64,000 nucleotides of DNA from CAYNYF01 sp964401385 (lineage in GTDB: Bacteria > Planctomycetota > Phycisphaerae > SM23-33). The position numbers and the translations under genes are program-made. This document shows positions 44,470 through 53,516 of the stretch, one piece after another; position 1 is the first letter of the stretch, and each line of letters begins with the position of its first letter. The notes under the pieces were generated by a model. That model was given only the letters and a program-made list of their open reading frames with translations, was not told where the DNA came from and searched no databases. The stretch is taken from the NCBI GenBank assembly GCA_964401385.1, contig CAYNYF010000004.1, positions 1-64,000 on the forward strand, given 5' to 3'.

Positions 44470-45319
44470 GGCAAGGCGTATACCCGTGAAATCGGGGCTT
44501 CGCAAAGGCCAAACGTTTCGCCATCACTCTCACGGCCTCTTCGTTTGAGTCGATCAGGACCGCGCTTCTTCCATTACTCACAGCCGCTTCGCCGGTTGTA
44601 CCGCTGCCTGCAAAGAAATCTAGAACCTTATCCCCAGGGTTCGAGTGTATGCGCACAATGCGGTTCATAATGCCCAATGGCTTCTGCGTGGGGTATCCCG
44701 TCCGCTCCTTGCCGTTTGTGGGTACGATCGTATGCCACCAAACGTCGGTAGGTGTCTTTCCTCGCGCCGCCTTCTGGTTTGTGAGAAGCCCCGGAGCCAT
44801 GTATGGGATTCGGTCCATGTCCTGAAACCGAAAGGTGTAGCTATCCGGATTCTTCGCATACCAGAGAATACTGTCGTGCTTGGCGGGCCACTTGCTCTTA
44901 CTTCTCGCCCCATAGTCGTAGGCCCAGATGATCTCATTGATGAAGGAGTCGCGACCGAACAAGCCATCCAGCAGAACCTTACAGTAGTGGACCTCCCGAT
45001 AGTCGAGATGCACGAAGAAGCTTCCACAAGGATCAAGAAGGCGGTGAGCTTCCTCCAGCCTTGGCTCGATGAAGGCCAAGAAGTCATCGAAACTGTCGGC
45101 AAAGGCTCGCATGCCGACCTTCACGGTTCGGTACCGTTGGCCCTTGAAGCCATTTCTATCGCCTTCTGAATCGCGGATTGTTTGAATCTGGGTACTCGCC
45201 TGAGTCTTTCCGGTATTGAATGGCGGGTCGATGTAGATAAGGTCGAAAGAACGATCTGGGAAGTCCTTGAGGACGTCCAGATTGTCACCGAGATATATGT
45301 CCAGGTTCACGTCCATCAT
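44438..45319 (-). CDS. Type II-like DNA methyltransferase (beta class)
   Basis: The 293-residue protein has LIYIDPPFNTG (DPPF at residues ~31-34) before the SAM motif LDFFAGSGTTGEAA, the beta-class order of N6-adenine or N4-cytosine methyltransferases. GYPTQKPLGIMNRIV is the usual motif between them. It protects host DNA from the overlapping endonuclease. The pair forms a compact module of lower GC content than the rest of the window. Start: ATG at 45319, with a second ATG directly after it; no strong ribosome site is seen. Confidence 0.85.
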   Translation of the reverse strand: MMDVNLDIYLGDNLDVLKDFPDRSFDLIYIDPPFNTGKTQASTQIQTIRDSEGDRNGFKGQRYRTVKVGMRAFADSFDDFLAFIEPRLEEAHRLLDPCGSFFVHLDYREVHYCKVLLDGLFGRDSFINEIIWAYDYGARSKSKWPAKHDSILWYAKNPDSYTFRFQDMDRIPYMAPGLLTNQKAARGKTPTDVWWHTIVPTNGKERTGYPTQKPLGIMNRIVRIHSNPGDKVLDFFAGSGTTGEAAVSNGRSAVLIDSNEEAVRVMAKRLAFAKPRFHGYTPCHEDLPRATLF

Positions 45320-45864
45320 TGTATCTTCAAGCTACCAGACAGCACGGTTTCGCCGGCGCAAGCCTAATCAGGACGGGACGTACCGACGCAAGGATAGCGT
45401 CGAAACACTCCCGACACTATGACTTTTCGGGAGTTGGTCGTGCACGGCGCCGAAACGAGCTGGCGCGGATTCAGCAGTTGGACCTCACCGACCAGCAGCG
45501 CGACCTTCTGCTCCGGGCCGACATCGCCGGCCTCATCGGCATCGGACAGTGAAGCCGCCTTCCCCGCCGCCCGCCGGGGCCCTGACCTATCCCCAGTTCG
45601 CCGAATGGGGCCGGGATCTGACAACCGCGTGGGTGGCGACAGCCCCGACGGGGCGTGTCTGTTAGCCCCGTGCGGCAGCACGGGGCAAGTGAAGTTCATC
45701 GACGCCCGCAACCGCGCGAGTGCCTCCTCGTAAGCTTCTCGAGCCCGGCCTCCCTGCACGGGCTTGCACTGGGGCTTCATTGTTGCCAGCATATCGGCCA
45801 GGGCCGCCCCGGCCGGCGTGGCCGGGCGGCATCCGAAAGGACTGTCCGGTAAGAGGCTTCCCGA
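45320..45864. other. Region between the RM module and the dehydrogenase
   Basis: It holds the right-hand copy of the amidohydrolase-end repeat (separate entry) and otherwise no supported gene. Around 45650-45690 and 45830-45860 there are GC-rich inverted words without a T run. Confidence 0.45.
45456..45595 (+). pseudogene. Duplicated 3' end of the amidohydrolase gene
   Basis: The frame encodes NELARIQQLDLTDQQRDLLL and RADIAGLIGIGQ followed by TGA at 45550-45552, nearly the same as the amidohydrolase C-terminus ending at 43360. The flanking ~45 bases after the stop also match. The rest of the gene is missing. Either a second amidohydrolase gene was replaced by the RM module, or the module's insertion duplicated the gene end; the divergence between copies favours an old paralogue. 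Confidence 0.7.
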
Positions 45865-46899
45865 ATGAAGGAACACCGAGGCAAGGCGGTGGTCTTCACC
45901 CGGCCGCGGCGGGCGGAGGTCCACGACGGCGTGCGCTTCCCCGAGATGGACGACGAAGGCGTGGTCATCCGCACCCGCTACAGCGTGATCTCGCGCGGCA
46001 CCGAGCTGGACCTGTACACCAACCAGATGCACGGCCGCGGCGAGAACGCGCAGTGGTACCCGCTGCTGCCGGGGTACCTGCCCTGCGGGGAGGTGATCGA
46101 GGTCGGATCGAAGCTGACCCACCTGAAGGCGGGCGAGCTGGCGATCGCCTCGAACCTGTTTGCCGGCTTCGACGAGCGATACTGCTGCGCCTGGGGCGGG
46201 CACTGTGAGTACAGCGTGGTCAGCCGCCACAGCCACCCCGCCCACGCCGGCCGGCGGGCCGTGAAGGTGCCCGACGGCGTCGCGGCCAGGCACGCGCCCC
46301 TGGCCGTGCTGGGGGCGGTGGCCAGGAAGGGCGTTGAGATGAAGGTCCGACCGGGCGCGGGCGAGACGGTGCTGGTCGTCGGCCAGGGGGTGATCGGCAA
46401 CTTCGCCGCCCAGCTCTGCCGACTGGCCGGGGCACGTGTGATCGTCGCCGACCTGGAGGAATCTCGGCTGGAAATCTCCCGGGCCTGCGGCATGGAAGAG
46501 ACCGTCAACGCCTCGGCCGAGCCGCTGGCCGAGGCCGTCGCCCGCCTGACCGACGGCCGAGGGCCTGATGTCGCCATCGACGTCACCGGCGAGCCGTCCG
46601 TGCTGGCCGGGCTGTTCCGGCTCACCCGCCCCGGCGGGCGCGTCCACGCCCAGGGCATGTACCTCCAGGAGGTGAGCCTGTACTTCCCCGAGACCCTCTT
46701 CGGGCGGGACCTGACGCTGTCGGCCACGTGCGGCGAGCAGCCGGCCGACGTGGCGGCGGTTCTCGCGCTCATGGCCGAGGGGCGGCTGGTCTATAAGCCG
46801 CTGCTGAGCGACGTGGTGCCGGTGGCCTCGGCCGCGGAAGCGTACCAACGCGTGCACGACCGGCCCGACCAGCTCATGACGCTGGCGCTGGAATGGTAG
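45865..46899 (+). CDS. Medium-chain dehydrogenase/reductase (MDR family)
   Basis: The 344-residue product has the MDR layout: an N-terminal GroES-like domain (YSVISRGTELDLYTNQM … LPGYLPCGEVIEVG) and a Rossmann domain with VLVVGQGVIGNFAAQLCRLAGA (residues ~170-190) and DVAIDVTGEPSVL. The catalytic Cys that follows the second beta strand in zinc alcohol dehydrogenases is replaced by Ser (SRGTE), so it may not hold the catalytic zinc. It probably oxidises a sugar alcohol or similar compound with NAD(P). It overlaps or is closely linked to the isomerase gene downstream. Confidence 0.82.
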   Translation: MKEHRGKAVVFTRPRRAEVHDGVRFPEMDDEGVVIRTRYSVISRGTELDLYTNQMHGRGENAQWYPLLPGYLPCGEVIEVGSKLTHLKAGELAIASNLFAGFDERYCCAWGGHCEYSVVSRHSHPAHAGRRAVKVPDGVAARHAPLAVLGAVARKGVEMKVRPGAGETVLVVGQGVIGNFAAQLCRLAGARVIVADLEESRLEISRACGMEETVNASAEPLAEAVARLTDGRGPDVAIDVTGEPSVLAGLFRLTRPGGRVHAQGMYLQEVSLYFPETLFGRDLTLSATCGEQPADVAAVLALMAEGRLVYKPLLSDVVPVASAAEAYQRVHDRPDQLMTLALEW

Positions 46900-46913
46900 G
46901 AAAGGAGCCCGAC

Positions 46914-47729
46914 GTGGCAAGGGACCTTAAACTCTGCGCGGGGGCGTGGGGGTTTCGCCAAATGGAGATTCCGGCGTATCTGGAGGCGTGCGCCGGCCTC
47001 GGTTTGCGCTACGCCGAGATGAACCTCACCGACGCCCCCGGCACCCGGCACTTGAGCTCCGATCCGAGCCGATCGGAGCTGGACGCGATGGCGGCCGCCG
47101 AAAAGGCGGCGGGGGTGAAGGTCGTCTGTCTGTGCGTGGGAAACGATTTCACCGACGCCGACCCGGAGCGGGTACGGGCCAGCGTCGCCCAGGTCACCGG
47201 CTACGTGGACATGGCCGTCGACTACGGGGCGGAGGTCCTGCGCGTGTTCGCGGGTTGGACGCCCTTTGAATCTCTGCGGGCGGAGCACTACGAGCGGTGC
47301 GGGGCCGCCCTGGCCCAGGTTGGGGCCCACGGGCAGGACCGAGGCGTGCTGATCGCCCTGGAGAACCACGGCGGTCCGACGGCGACGGCGGCCCAGGTCG
47401 CCCGCCTGCTGGACCTAGCCGGCCACCCCAACGTCGTGGCGAATTTCGACGGGGGCAATTTCGCCCATTGCAGAGAGGACCCCCTTGCCGCCTACCATGT
47501 CCTGCGGGGCCGCATCGGCTACACCCATTGGAAGGACGTCCGTCCCGCCGCCGGCGAGCTGGAATACTGTGCCCTCGGCGACGGGATTACCGACTGGGCG
47601 CCGCTGGTGCGGGCGATGCTGGCCGACGGCTACGACGGGTATTGGACCATGGAGTACGAAGAGCCGGCCGACGTGGTCGCCGGCATGCGGAAGTGCATCC
47701 AGGTCGTCCGGGCCGCCGCTGGTCGCTGA
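46914..47729 (+). CDS. Sugar-phosphate isomerase/epimerase family protein
   Basis: AAGGAG at 46902-46907 supports GTG 46914 (VARDLKLCAGAWGF); an ATG at 46893 lies inside the preceding gene. The 271-residue product has the AP-endonuclease-2-like TIM barrel, with LGLRYAEMNLTD, IALENHGGPTA (metal-binding Glu) and IGYTHWKDVRPA (His, Lys, Asp). Family members isomerise or epimerise sugars or inosose. With the upstream dehydrogenase it forms a typical planctomycete sugar-oxidation pair. Confidence 0.85.
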   Translation: MARDLKLCAGAWGFRQMEIPAYLEACAGLGLRYAEMNLTDAPGTRHLSSDPSRSELDAMAAAEKAAGVKVVCLCVGNDFTDADPERVRASVAQVTGYVDMAVDYGAEVLRVFAGWTPFESLRAEHYERCGAALAQVGAHGQDRGVLIALENHGGPTATAAQVARLLDLAGHPNVVANFDGGNFAHCREDPLAAYHVLRGRIGYTHWKDVRPAAGELEYCALGDGITDWAPLVRAMLADGYDGYWTMEYEEPADVVAGMRKCIQVVRAAAGR

Positions 47730-47788
47730 CCGACAGTCTCGGCACGGCTGAGACGGGGGGCGGCAAGGGCATTTACAGGAGGATACTC

Positions 47789-49882
47789 ATGGGCAAGCAG
47801 TTCGAATGGCAGACGGCGCCGCCGGAAAGCCAGCGGCTCTCGACAGCCGCCCTCGACGCGCTCAGGGACGCACTGGCCGAGGAACAGACCGCAAGCCTTC
47901 TCGTCGTGCGCGACGACCGGATCGTCTACGAATGGTACGCACCCGGCCACGGCCGGGACAGGAAGCACTACAACGCCTCGATGGACAAGGCGATCGTCTC
48001 GGGGCTGTCGCTGTTGGTGGCGATGACCGACGGCCGCATATCGCCGGACGATCCGGCGTGGAAGTACATCCCCGCCTGGAAGGATCATCCCCAGAAGTCG
48101 AGGATCACCATCCGGCACCTGGCCACGCATTCGGCCGGCATCGAGAACGCCGAGATCGACCGCAAGCAGCGCGAGCGCCAACTGGCCGCCGGCCAGAGCC
48201 GCTCCGACCACCACATGACCCTTCCCGGCTGGAAGGGCGCGTTCTGGCGGCGCGAGCCCAACCCCTTCACCATCGCCCGCGACGATGCGCCGGTGGTCTT
48301 CCCGCCGGGCTCGCAGTACGCCTACAGCAACCCCGGCATCGGCATGCTCGACTACGCCGTCGCGGCCAGCCTGACCGGCGCCGCCCACGAAGACACGCTC
48401 TCGATGCTCCGCGAGAGGATCATGCGCCCGATTGGCGTGGGCGAGAAGGAATGGGAGATCGGCTACGGCACCGGCTATGACACCGACGGTCTGAAGCTGT
48501 ACGCCGGCTGGGGCGGCGGCGGCCAGACCGCGCGGTCGGTCGCCCGCGCGGGGCGGCTGATGCTCCGCAAGGGAAACTGGGAAGGTCGCCAGCTCATCAA
48601 TCCGGTCATCGTGGAGGCGGCGGTGCGGTACGCGGGCATGCCCGTGCCGGACCGCTCGTACGACCCGCAGCCGGCGTCCGGGCTGAGCTGGTGGGTCAAC
48701 TTCGACGGGGCGATGGCGTCGCTGCCGCGCGACGCTTTCGCGGGCATGGGCGCCGGCGGGCAGATGCTGGTGGTGATCCCCAGCCTGGACATGATCGTCG
48801 TCCGTCACGGGGAGTACGACGGCGATCGTCTCTGGGCCTGGGCCGAGGAGCATCTCTTCCGGCCGCTCATGGGGGCGATACTCCCCCCGTGTGCGTACAG
48901 CCCGGTCATCACCAACATCGAATGGGCGCCGGCCGAGACGATTGTCCGGAAGGGCTTCGATCACGGCGCCGGCGGCTTGCGGCCGCGCAATGCCTGCGAC
49001 AACTGGCCGATCACCTGGGCCGACGACGACTGCCTGTATACGGCCTACGGGGACGGCTGGGGGTTCGAGCCGCCGGCGCCGAGGCGGCTGAGCATGGGAA
49101 CGGCCAAGGTGCTGGGCGACCCGCCCGACGTCCGGGGCGTGAACGTCCCCTCCGACGCCGAGTGCACCGGCGACGGCCGCACCGGCCGGAAGGCCTCCGG
49201 CATGCTCATGGTCGACGGCGTGCTCTACATGTGGGTCCGCAACGCCAATGGGAACGGCCAGCACAGCCACCTGGGATGGTCAACCGACCACGCAAAGACC
49301 TGGACCTGGGCCGACTGGCGCTTCGAGGAGTTCGGCTACTGCACCTTCCTGAACTTCGGCCGGAACTACGAGGGGGCCCGCGACGAGTATGTCTACGTCT
49401 ACTCCCACGACGACCCCAGCGCGTACGTGGGCGCCGACCGGATGATCCTCGCGCGGGTGCCGAGGGAAAGAATCGCCCAGCGGGCGGGCTACGCGTTCTT
49501 CGCCGGTCTGGACGCCGCCGGCTGGCCGGCCTGGAGCGAGGACGTCTCCCGCCGGCAGGCCGTCTTCACCCACCCGGGTTGCTGTCTGCGTTCCGGCGTA
49601 AGCTACAACGCCCCGTTGGGGCGATATCTTTGGTGGCAGCAGATTCCCAAGGCCCCCTACGCCGACACCCGTTTCAGCGGCGGGTTGGGCGTCTACGATG
49701 CGCCTGAGCCCTGGGGGCCGTGGACGGCCGTGTACTACAGCGAGTGCTGGGACGTCGGCCCCGGCGAGACCGGCAGCTTCCCGACCAAGTGGATCGGCGC
49801 CGACGGCCGGACCGTCCATCTGGTGTTCTCAGGCGGCGACGCCTTTTCCGTTCGGAAGGCCACGCTGACCGTTCGCTCTTAG
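47789..49882 (+). CDS. Serine hydrolase (beta-lactamase fold) fused to a DUF4185-like domain
   Basis: AGGAGG at 47777-47782 fixes ATG 47789. Residues 1-~370 form a class C beta-lactamase/esterase-like domain with the nucleophile motif SMDK (64-67) and the YSN triad residue in YAYSNPGIGML. The usual third motif (KTG/HxG) is replaced by GAGGQ. Residues ~375-697 resemble the sialidase-like DUF4185 propeller (PITWADDDCLYTAYGDGWGF, KASGMLMVDGVLYMWVRN, HLGWSTDHAKTW). No signal peptide is seen. I infer an esterase acting on a glycan bound by the second domain. The combination is unusual. Confidence 0.75.
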   Translation: MGKQFEWQTAPPESQRLSTAALDALRDALAEEQTASLLVVRDDRIVYEWYAPGHGRDRKHYNASMDKAIVSGLSLLVAMTDGRISPDDPAWKYIPAWKDHPQKSRITIRHLATHSAGIENAEIDRKQRERQLAAGQSRSDHHMTLPGWKGAFWRREPNPFTIARDDAPVVFPPGSQYAYSNPGIGMLDYAVAASLTGAAHEDTLSMLRERIMRPIGVGEKEWEIGYGTGYDTDGLKLYAGWGGGGQTARSVARAGRLMLRKGNWEGRQLINPVIVEAAVRYAGMPVPDRSYDPQPASGLSWWVNFDGAMASLPRDAFAGMGAGGQMLVVIPSLDMIVVRHGEYDGDRLWAWAEEHLFRPLMGAILPPCAYSPVITNIEWAPAETIVRKGFDHGAGGLRPRNACDNWPITWADDDCLYTAYGDGWGFEPPAPRRLSMGTAKVLGDPPDVRGVNVPSDAECTGDGRTGRKASGMLMVDGVLYMWVRNANGNGQHSHLGWSTDHAKTWTWADWRFEEFGYCTFLNFGRNYEGARDEYVYVYSHDDPSAYVGADRMILARVPRERIAQRAGYAFFAGLDAAGWPAWSEDVSRRQAVFTHPGCCLRSGVSYNAPLGRYLWWQQIPKAPYADTRFSGGLGVYDAPEPWGPWTAVYYSECWDVGPGETGSFPTKWIGADGRTVHLVFSGGDAFSVRKATLTVRS

Positions 49883-50027
49883 AACGGCAGAGCCGGCAGC
49901 GCCCGCGGGGTCTGCTCGTGCTCGCGCCGGCGTGGGCGGAATTTTCTTGCCAGCGGCGGCGATGGTTTGGATGATCGTGCCGCGCCGGCCGGTGAGGTCG
50001 GCCCGGGCCGCTGTTGCAGTCGATCCC

Positions 50028-50993
50028 ATGACGCCGCGAGAGAAGTTCATCATGGCCCTGGAGGGCAAGCAGCCCCCCGGGCGCGTGCCGCATTTCGAGC
50101 TGGTCTTCTACCTGACGATGGAGGCCTTCGGCCGGGTGCACCCGTCCCACCGACAGTTCGGGCAGTGGGACCAGATGAGTAAGTCCGAGAAGGACCTCCA
50201 GCGGCGGGACGTCGCCGACCTGTACGTCCGCATCGCCGCCAAGTACGAGCACTCGGCCATCTACTTCCTCGCCCCCGGCGGCTGGGCCGAGCACCGCACC
50301 GACGAACGGCAGCGCTGCCTGGAGCACGTCCGCGAGCTTTCCGGGCAGCGGTACTGCCTGCTGCTGCCCGGCGACGCGACCTACTCCATTCCCTCCGGCT
50401 CGGACATGGTCGAGTTCGCGGCGTGGATGTACGAAAAGCCCCAGGAGGTCAAGGACCGGGCCGCCCGGATGGTGGAGGCGGCCCTCCAGCGCGCCCAGGC
50501 CTACGCCCGCGGCGGCGTGCTGGACGGCTTCTGCCTGTGCTCGGACTACTGCTTCAACGACAGCCCCTTCCTCTCCCCGGCGATGTTCGACGAGTTCGTC
50601 GCGCCGTATCTGGCCGAGCTGGTCGCCGGCTACCGGGAGATGGGCTTCTACGTCATCAAGCACACCGACGGCAACATCATGCCCATCCTGGACCGGCTCG
50701 TGGCCGCCCGCCCGCACGCGCTGCACAGCCTGGACCCCCAGGGCGGCGTGGACATCGCCGAGGTCAAGCGCCGCGTCGGCCGGCAGGTCTGCCTCATCGG
50801 CAACGTCTCCTGCGCGATGCTCGACACCGGCACCGACCAGCAGTGCGTCGAATCCGCCCGCTACGCCCTAGCCAGCGGCATGCCCGGGGGGGGGTACGTC
50901 TTCTGCACTAGCAACTGCATCTACACGGGCATGGACCTGCGGCGGTACGAGCTGATTCTGGACGTGTGGCGGGCCGAGGGCAACTACGACTGA
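50028..50993 (+). CDS. Uroporphyrinogen decarboxylase-like protein
   Basis: ATG 50028 (MTPREKFIMALEGKQPPGRVP) matches the conserved start of the URO-D/MtaA superfamily, though no clear ribosome site precedes it; the longer frame from 49932 is not protein-like. The 321-residue product has GFCLCSDYCFNDSPFLSPAMF and IKHTDGNIMPILDRLV … GGVDIAEVKRRVG, typical of URO-D-like methyltransferases. Heme synthesis is unlikely given the divergent active-site N-terminus; such proteins in Planctomycetota sit in carbohydrate clusters with unknown function. The 3' end overlaps the converging rex gene by 10 bases. Confidence 0.8.
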   Translation: MTPREKFIMALEGKQPPGRVPHFELVFYLTMEAFGRVHPSHRQFGQWDQMSKSEKDLQRRDVADLYVRIAAKYEHSAIYFLAPGGWAEHRTDERQRCLEHVRELSGQRYCLLLPGDATYSIPSGSDMVEFAAWMYEKPQEVKDRAARMVEAALQRAQAYARGGVLDGFCLCSDYCFNDSPFLSPAMFDEFVAPYLAELVAGYREMGFYVIKHTDGNIMPILDRLVAARPHALHSLDPQGGVDIAEVKRRVGRQVCLIGNVSCAMLDTGTDQQCVESARYALASGMPGGGYVFCTSNCIYTGMDLRRYELILDVWRAEGNYD

Positions 50994-51694
50994 CGCCGCC
51001 GCCGGCTGCCGGAGTTCCGCTTCCGCTTCGAGTTGGACGGGTTGGCCAGGTAACTGAGCTGCTCCAGTTGGACCGCCAGGTCCACCGGAATCACCGCCAC
51101 CTCCGGCGGCAGGCTCAGCGTGATCGGGGCGAAATTCAGGATTCCCTCGATTCTCGCCTGGCAGATTTCCTCGGCGACCTTCTGGGCGACCGCGGCCGGC
51201 ACGGCCAGGATCGCCAGCCGGATTTGTCCGGCCCGCACGACCCCTGCCAGCTTGCTCATGGGCTGGACGGTGATGTTGCCGAACTTCCTGCCGATCTTCG
51301 AAGGGGCGCTGTCGAAGGCCGCCACCACCCGGAAGCCCTTCGTCATCCACCCGCGGTATCGCAGCAGGGCGCTGCCGAGGCTGCCCACGCCGACCACGGC
51401 CACGTTGGAGGTCGTGTCCGTCCCGAAGATGCTGCGGAGATGATGGGCCAGCTCCGCCACCCGGTAGCCGACGCCCGGCCGGCCGAACTGCCCGAAGTAC
51501 GCCAAGTCCTTGCGGACCTGGGCGTCGGTCAGCCCCAGGGCCTTGCCGAGCTGGCGGCTGGAGACGGTCGAGCGGCCGTCTTCGGCCAGCTCCTCCAGTT
51601 GGCGCAGGTACAAGCTCAGGCGCTTGACGGTAATGGGCGAGACCCCGCCGCGGCGCTCGCCACCGGGGGGTCGGTGACTGCCGTCTGCTTTCAT
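50984..51694 (-). CDS. rex: Redox-sensing transcriptional repressor Rex
   Basis: The 236-residue product has an N-terminal winged helix (VKRLSLYLRQLEELAEDG … SSRQLGKALGLTDAQVRKDLAYFGQFGRPGVGY) and a Rossmann domain with VAVVGVGSLGSALLRY for NAD(H). The VRKDL.YFG.FG segment is diagnostic of Rex. Rex releases its operators when NADH rises, turning on fermentation and respiratory genes. GAGG lies upstream of ATG 51694. A basic tail (SKRKRNSGSRRRRQS) extends past the usual C-terminus. It is the last of three genes in this direction, after the aldolase. Confidence 0.93.
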   Translation of the reverse strand: MKADGSHRPPGGERRGGVSPITVKRLSLYLRQLEELAEDGRSTVSSRQLGKALGLTDAQVRKDLAYFGQFGRPGVGYRVAELAHHLRSIFGTDTTSNVAVVGVGSLGSALLRYRGWMTKGFRVVAAFDSAPSKIGRKFGNITVQPMSKLAGVVRAGQIRLAILAVPAAVAQKVAEEICQARIEGILNFAPITLSLPPEVAVIPVDLAVQLEQLSYLANPSNSKRKRNSGSRRRRQS

Positions 51695-51764
51695 GCCAAC
51701 CTCATTCTAAGCCGGATGTTGGGAACGCGTCAAGGGGGCCCGCCGCCGGCCCTCGCGGCCGCGG

Positions 51765-52427
51765 CTACTGTCTGCCCGCCCGGGCCTCGGCCACCGTGCG
51801 GACGAATCGTTGGGCCAAGTCTGTGATGGTGGCGAAGTCGCCCGACCGGATCGCGTCCTTCCGGACCAGGGCCGAGCCCACACACAGCGTGACCCCTCCG
51901 GCTCGGATGAAATCGCCCGCCGTCTCCAGGTTCACGCCGCCGGTCGGACAAAGCTTCAAGTGCGGCATCGGGGCCAGGACGTCCTTGAAGAACCCCGGCC
52001 CCAGGCGCGTGGCCGGGAAGACCTTCACGATGTCGGCGCCGGCGTTGGTGGCGGCGAGGATCTCGGTGGGGCTGAACGCCCCCGGCACGGCCGGCGCGCC
52101 GGCCTCGTGGGCGGCGCGGATGATCCCGGCGTCGAAGATGGGCGAGACCACGAACTGGGCGCCCGCGGACAGCGCCTCGGCGGCGGCGGCCGGGGACAGC
52201 ACGCTGCCGACGCCGATCAACGCCGCCGGGTCCATCGCCTCGCGGCACCGGCGAATCGTGGCCAGGGCGTCCGGGGTGGTCATGGTGATCTCAATGCAGT
52301 CCACCCCGCCGGCCAGCAGCGCCTGGGCTACCTCCAGCAGTTGCTCGGAGCTGTCGGCGCGGACGACGGCGATGACGCCTTTCCCGCACAGGCGTTCGAC
52401 GGTTGCACGTCTCTCTGGTGCTGTCAT
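51765..52427 (-). CDS. eda: KDPG/KHG aldolase
   Basis: From ATG 52427 (MTAPERRATVERLCGKG) the product is 220 residues, the usual length. VIAVVRADSSEQLLEVAQALLAGGVDCIEITMTTP supplies the active-site Glu and substrate-binding residues. IVKVFPA has the Schiff-base Lys, and KLCPTGGVNLETAGDF the phosphate loop. It cleaves 2-keto-3-deoxy-6-phosphogluconate to pyruvate and glyceraldehyde 3-phosphate in the Entner-Doudoroff or uronate pathways. A TTG-started extension to 52514 is unlikely. Confidence 0.92.
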   Translation of the reverse strand: MTAPERRATVERLCGKGVIAVVRADSSEQLLEVAQALLAGGVDCIEITMTTPDALATIRRCREAMDPAALIGVGSVLSPAAAAEALSAGAQFVVSPIFDAGIIRAAHEAGAPAVPGAFSPTEILAATNAGADIVKVFPATRLGPGFFKDVLAPMPHLKLCPTGGVNLETAGDFIRAGGVTLCVGSALVRKDAIRSGDFATITDLAQRFVRTVAEARAGRQ

Positions 52428-52580
52428 TGCTGCAATCTCCCGGATGCGGGCGGGCGGACAACGCGAGCCGCCGGCAGCCACGGTTCTTGTATGGGTTTTC
52501 CGGCCCGGGTTCAATGGTCGCCGGCCGCTTTCCGGCAGGATGCCTCCGCGGCGATCGCAATGCCCCCCCCGCGGCGGGCC

Positions 52581-53123
52581 TCAGACCAGTTCGAAAATCG
52601 ACTGGGTCTTGATGATGGTCAGCTCGTCGGGGAAGGCGTGATAGCTGAACACGTGCAGGTGGCGTACCTTGGCGTCGTAGTCGATGTAGCTCAGCGGCGC
52701 CAGGGAGCCGCTGGACCATTCCGGAAAGGGCACGAACAGGCCGCCGCGGCTGGCCTGGGCGGCCAGCTCCTCGTGCGAGTGGGCGTACAGCCTCGCCGAC
52801 ATGGTCTCCACTTGAAAGCTCGTCATGTATCGGATGCCGTCGATGTGATTGATCTCGCGGTCCTTTTCCCCGCGCAGCGGCAGCGAGATGAGCCTGCCGC
52901 GCCGGGGCAGCTCGGCGCCGGTCTCGGCGATCAGCTCCACGATGGTGGCCCGGCCGCGGAAAAAGCCGATCAGATGGCTGATGCCCGTCACCCAGATGTG
53001 GGCCTCGTAGCCGGCCTGGACGATCCGGTGGTCGTGATAGATGTCGAACAGCTCCGGGTGCAGCGGGCGGCTGTACAGGATGAATTGCAGCTCGGAAACA
53101 GTTTGCTTTTGTGGCAACGGCAT
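52581..53123 (-). CDS. DUF2617-family protein
   Basis: The 180-residue product matches what I recall of the DUF2617 family: LYSRPLHPELFDIY near the start, YMTSFQVETMSARLYAHSHEEL in the middle, and the C-terminal HVFSYHAFPDELTIIKTQSIFEL. No biochemical function is known. It is upstream of eda and rex in the same direction, but 153 bases separate it from eda, so shared transcription is uncertain. A purine-rich AAAGAG lies before ATG 53123. Confidence 0.75.
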   Translation of the reverse strand: MPLPQKQTVSELQFILYSRPLHPELFDIYHDHRIVQAGYEAHIWVTGISHLIGFFRGRATIVELIAETGAELPRRGRLISLPLRGEKDREINHIDGIRYMTSFQVETMSARLYAHSHEELAAQASRGGLFVPFPEWSSGSLAPLSYIDYDAKVRHLHVFSYHAFPDELTIIKTQSIFELV

Positions 53124-53448
53124 CGTTCCGCTCTTTCAACTCACTACCGTCAATTATACCCGACGCGCTGCTCGCGACAAGCCGCCTTCTCCCAAAGTCC
53201 TCCCGGGGGTGCACCAGCGGATCGTGGCACTCCGTGTGATAGGCCACGGCTTCACGGCTTCAGCCGTGGTGCTTAGGACAGGCCCCGCAGGCTCGCGGGG
53301 TGTCCTTTCGAAAAAACGTCCTTCCGCTGCCGGCTTCAGCCCTGAAAAGGTGGGCCGCCGCGGCGACCCACGCTACCGCTGGCCTTCACCGCCGCGCCGC
53401 CACTGTTTTGTGGTGCACTCTGGTGTCGGGGGTGACCTCGGGGGCGGC
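53124..53448. other. Intergenic region without a supported gene
   Basis: Contains words such as cttcagccgtggtgcttagg and aggccccgcaggctcgcgggg that look like decayed inverted repeats (53255-53310). No gene with a start and ribosome site was found on either strand. Confidence 0.4.
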
Positions 53449-53483
53449 AAAAAAATCACCCGGGCCTTGCCGGCCCGGGTGAT
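53449..53483 (-). terminator. Intrinsic terminator of the PEP-CTERM relic
   Basis: A perfect 12-bp stem, ATCACCCGGGCC (53455-53466) with GGCCCGGGTGAT (53472-53483), is followed on the minus strand by seven T. It lies about 35 bases beyond the stop codon at 53517 and is the cleanest terminator in the window. Confidence 0.88.
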
Positions 53484-53516
53484 CGGCTCCCTCTGCCTTT
53501 ATCGGGTATCGTGATG

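Noticed and set aside
46893..46913. ATG at 46893 as the start of the sugar-phosphate isomerase
   Set aside because: It lies inside the dehydrogenase gene, and a good AAGGAG ribosome site sits between it and GTG 46914.
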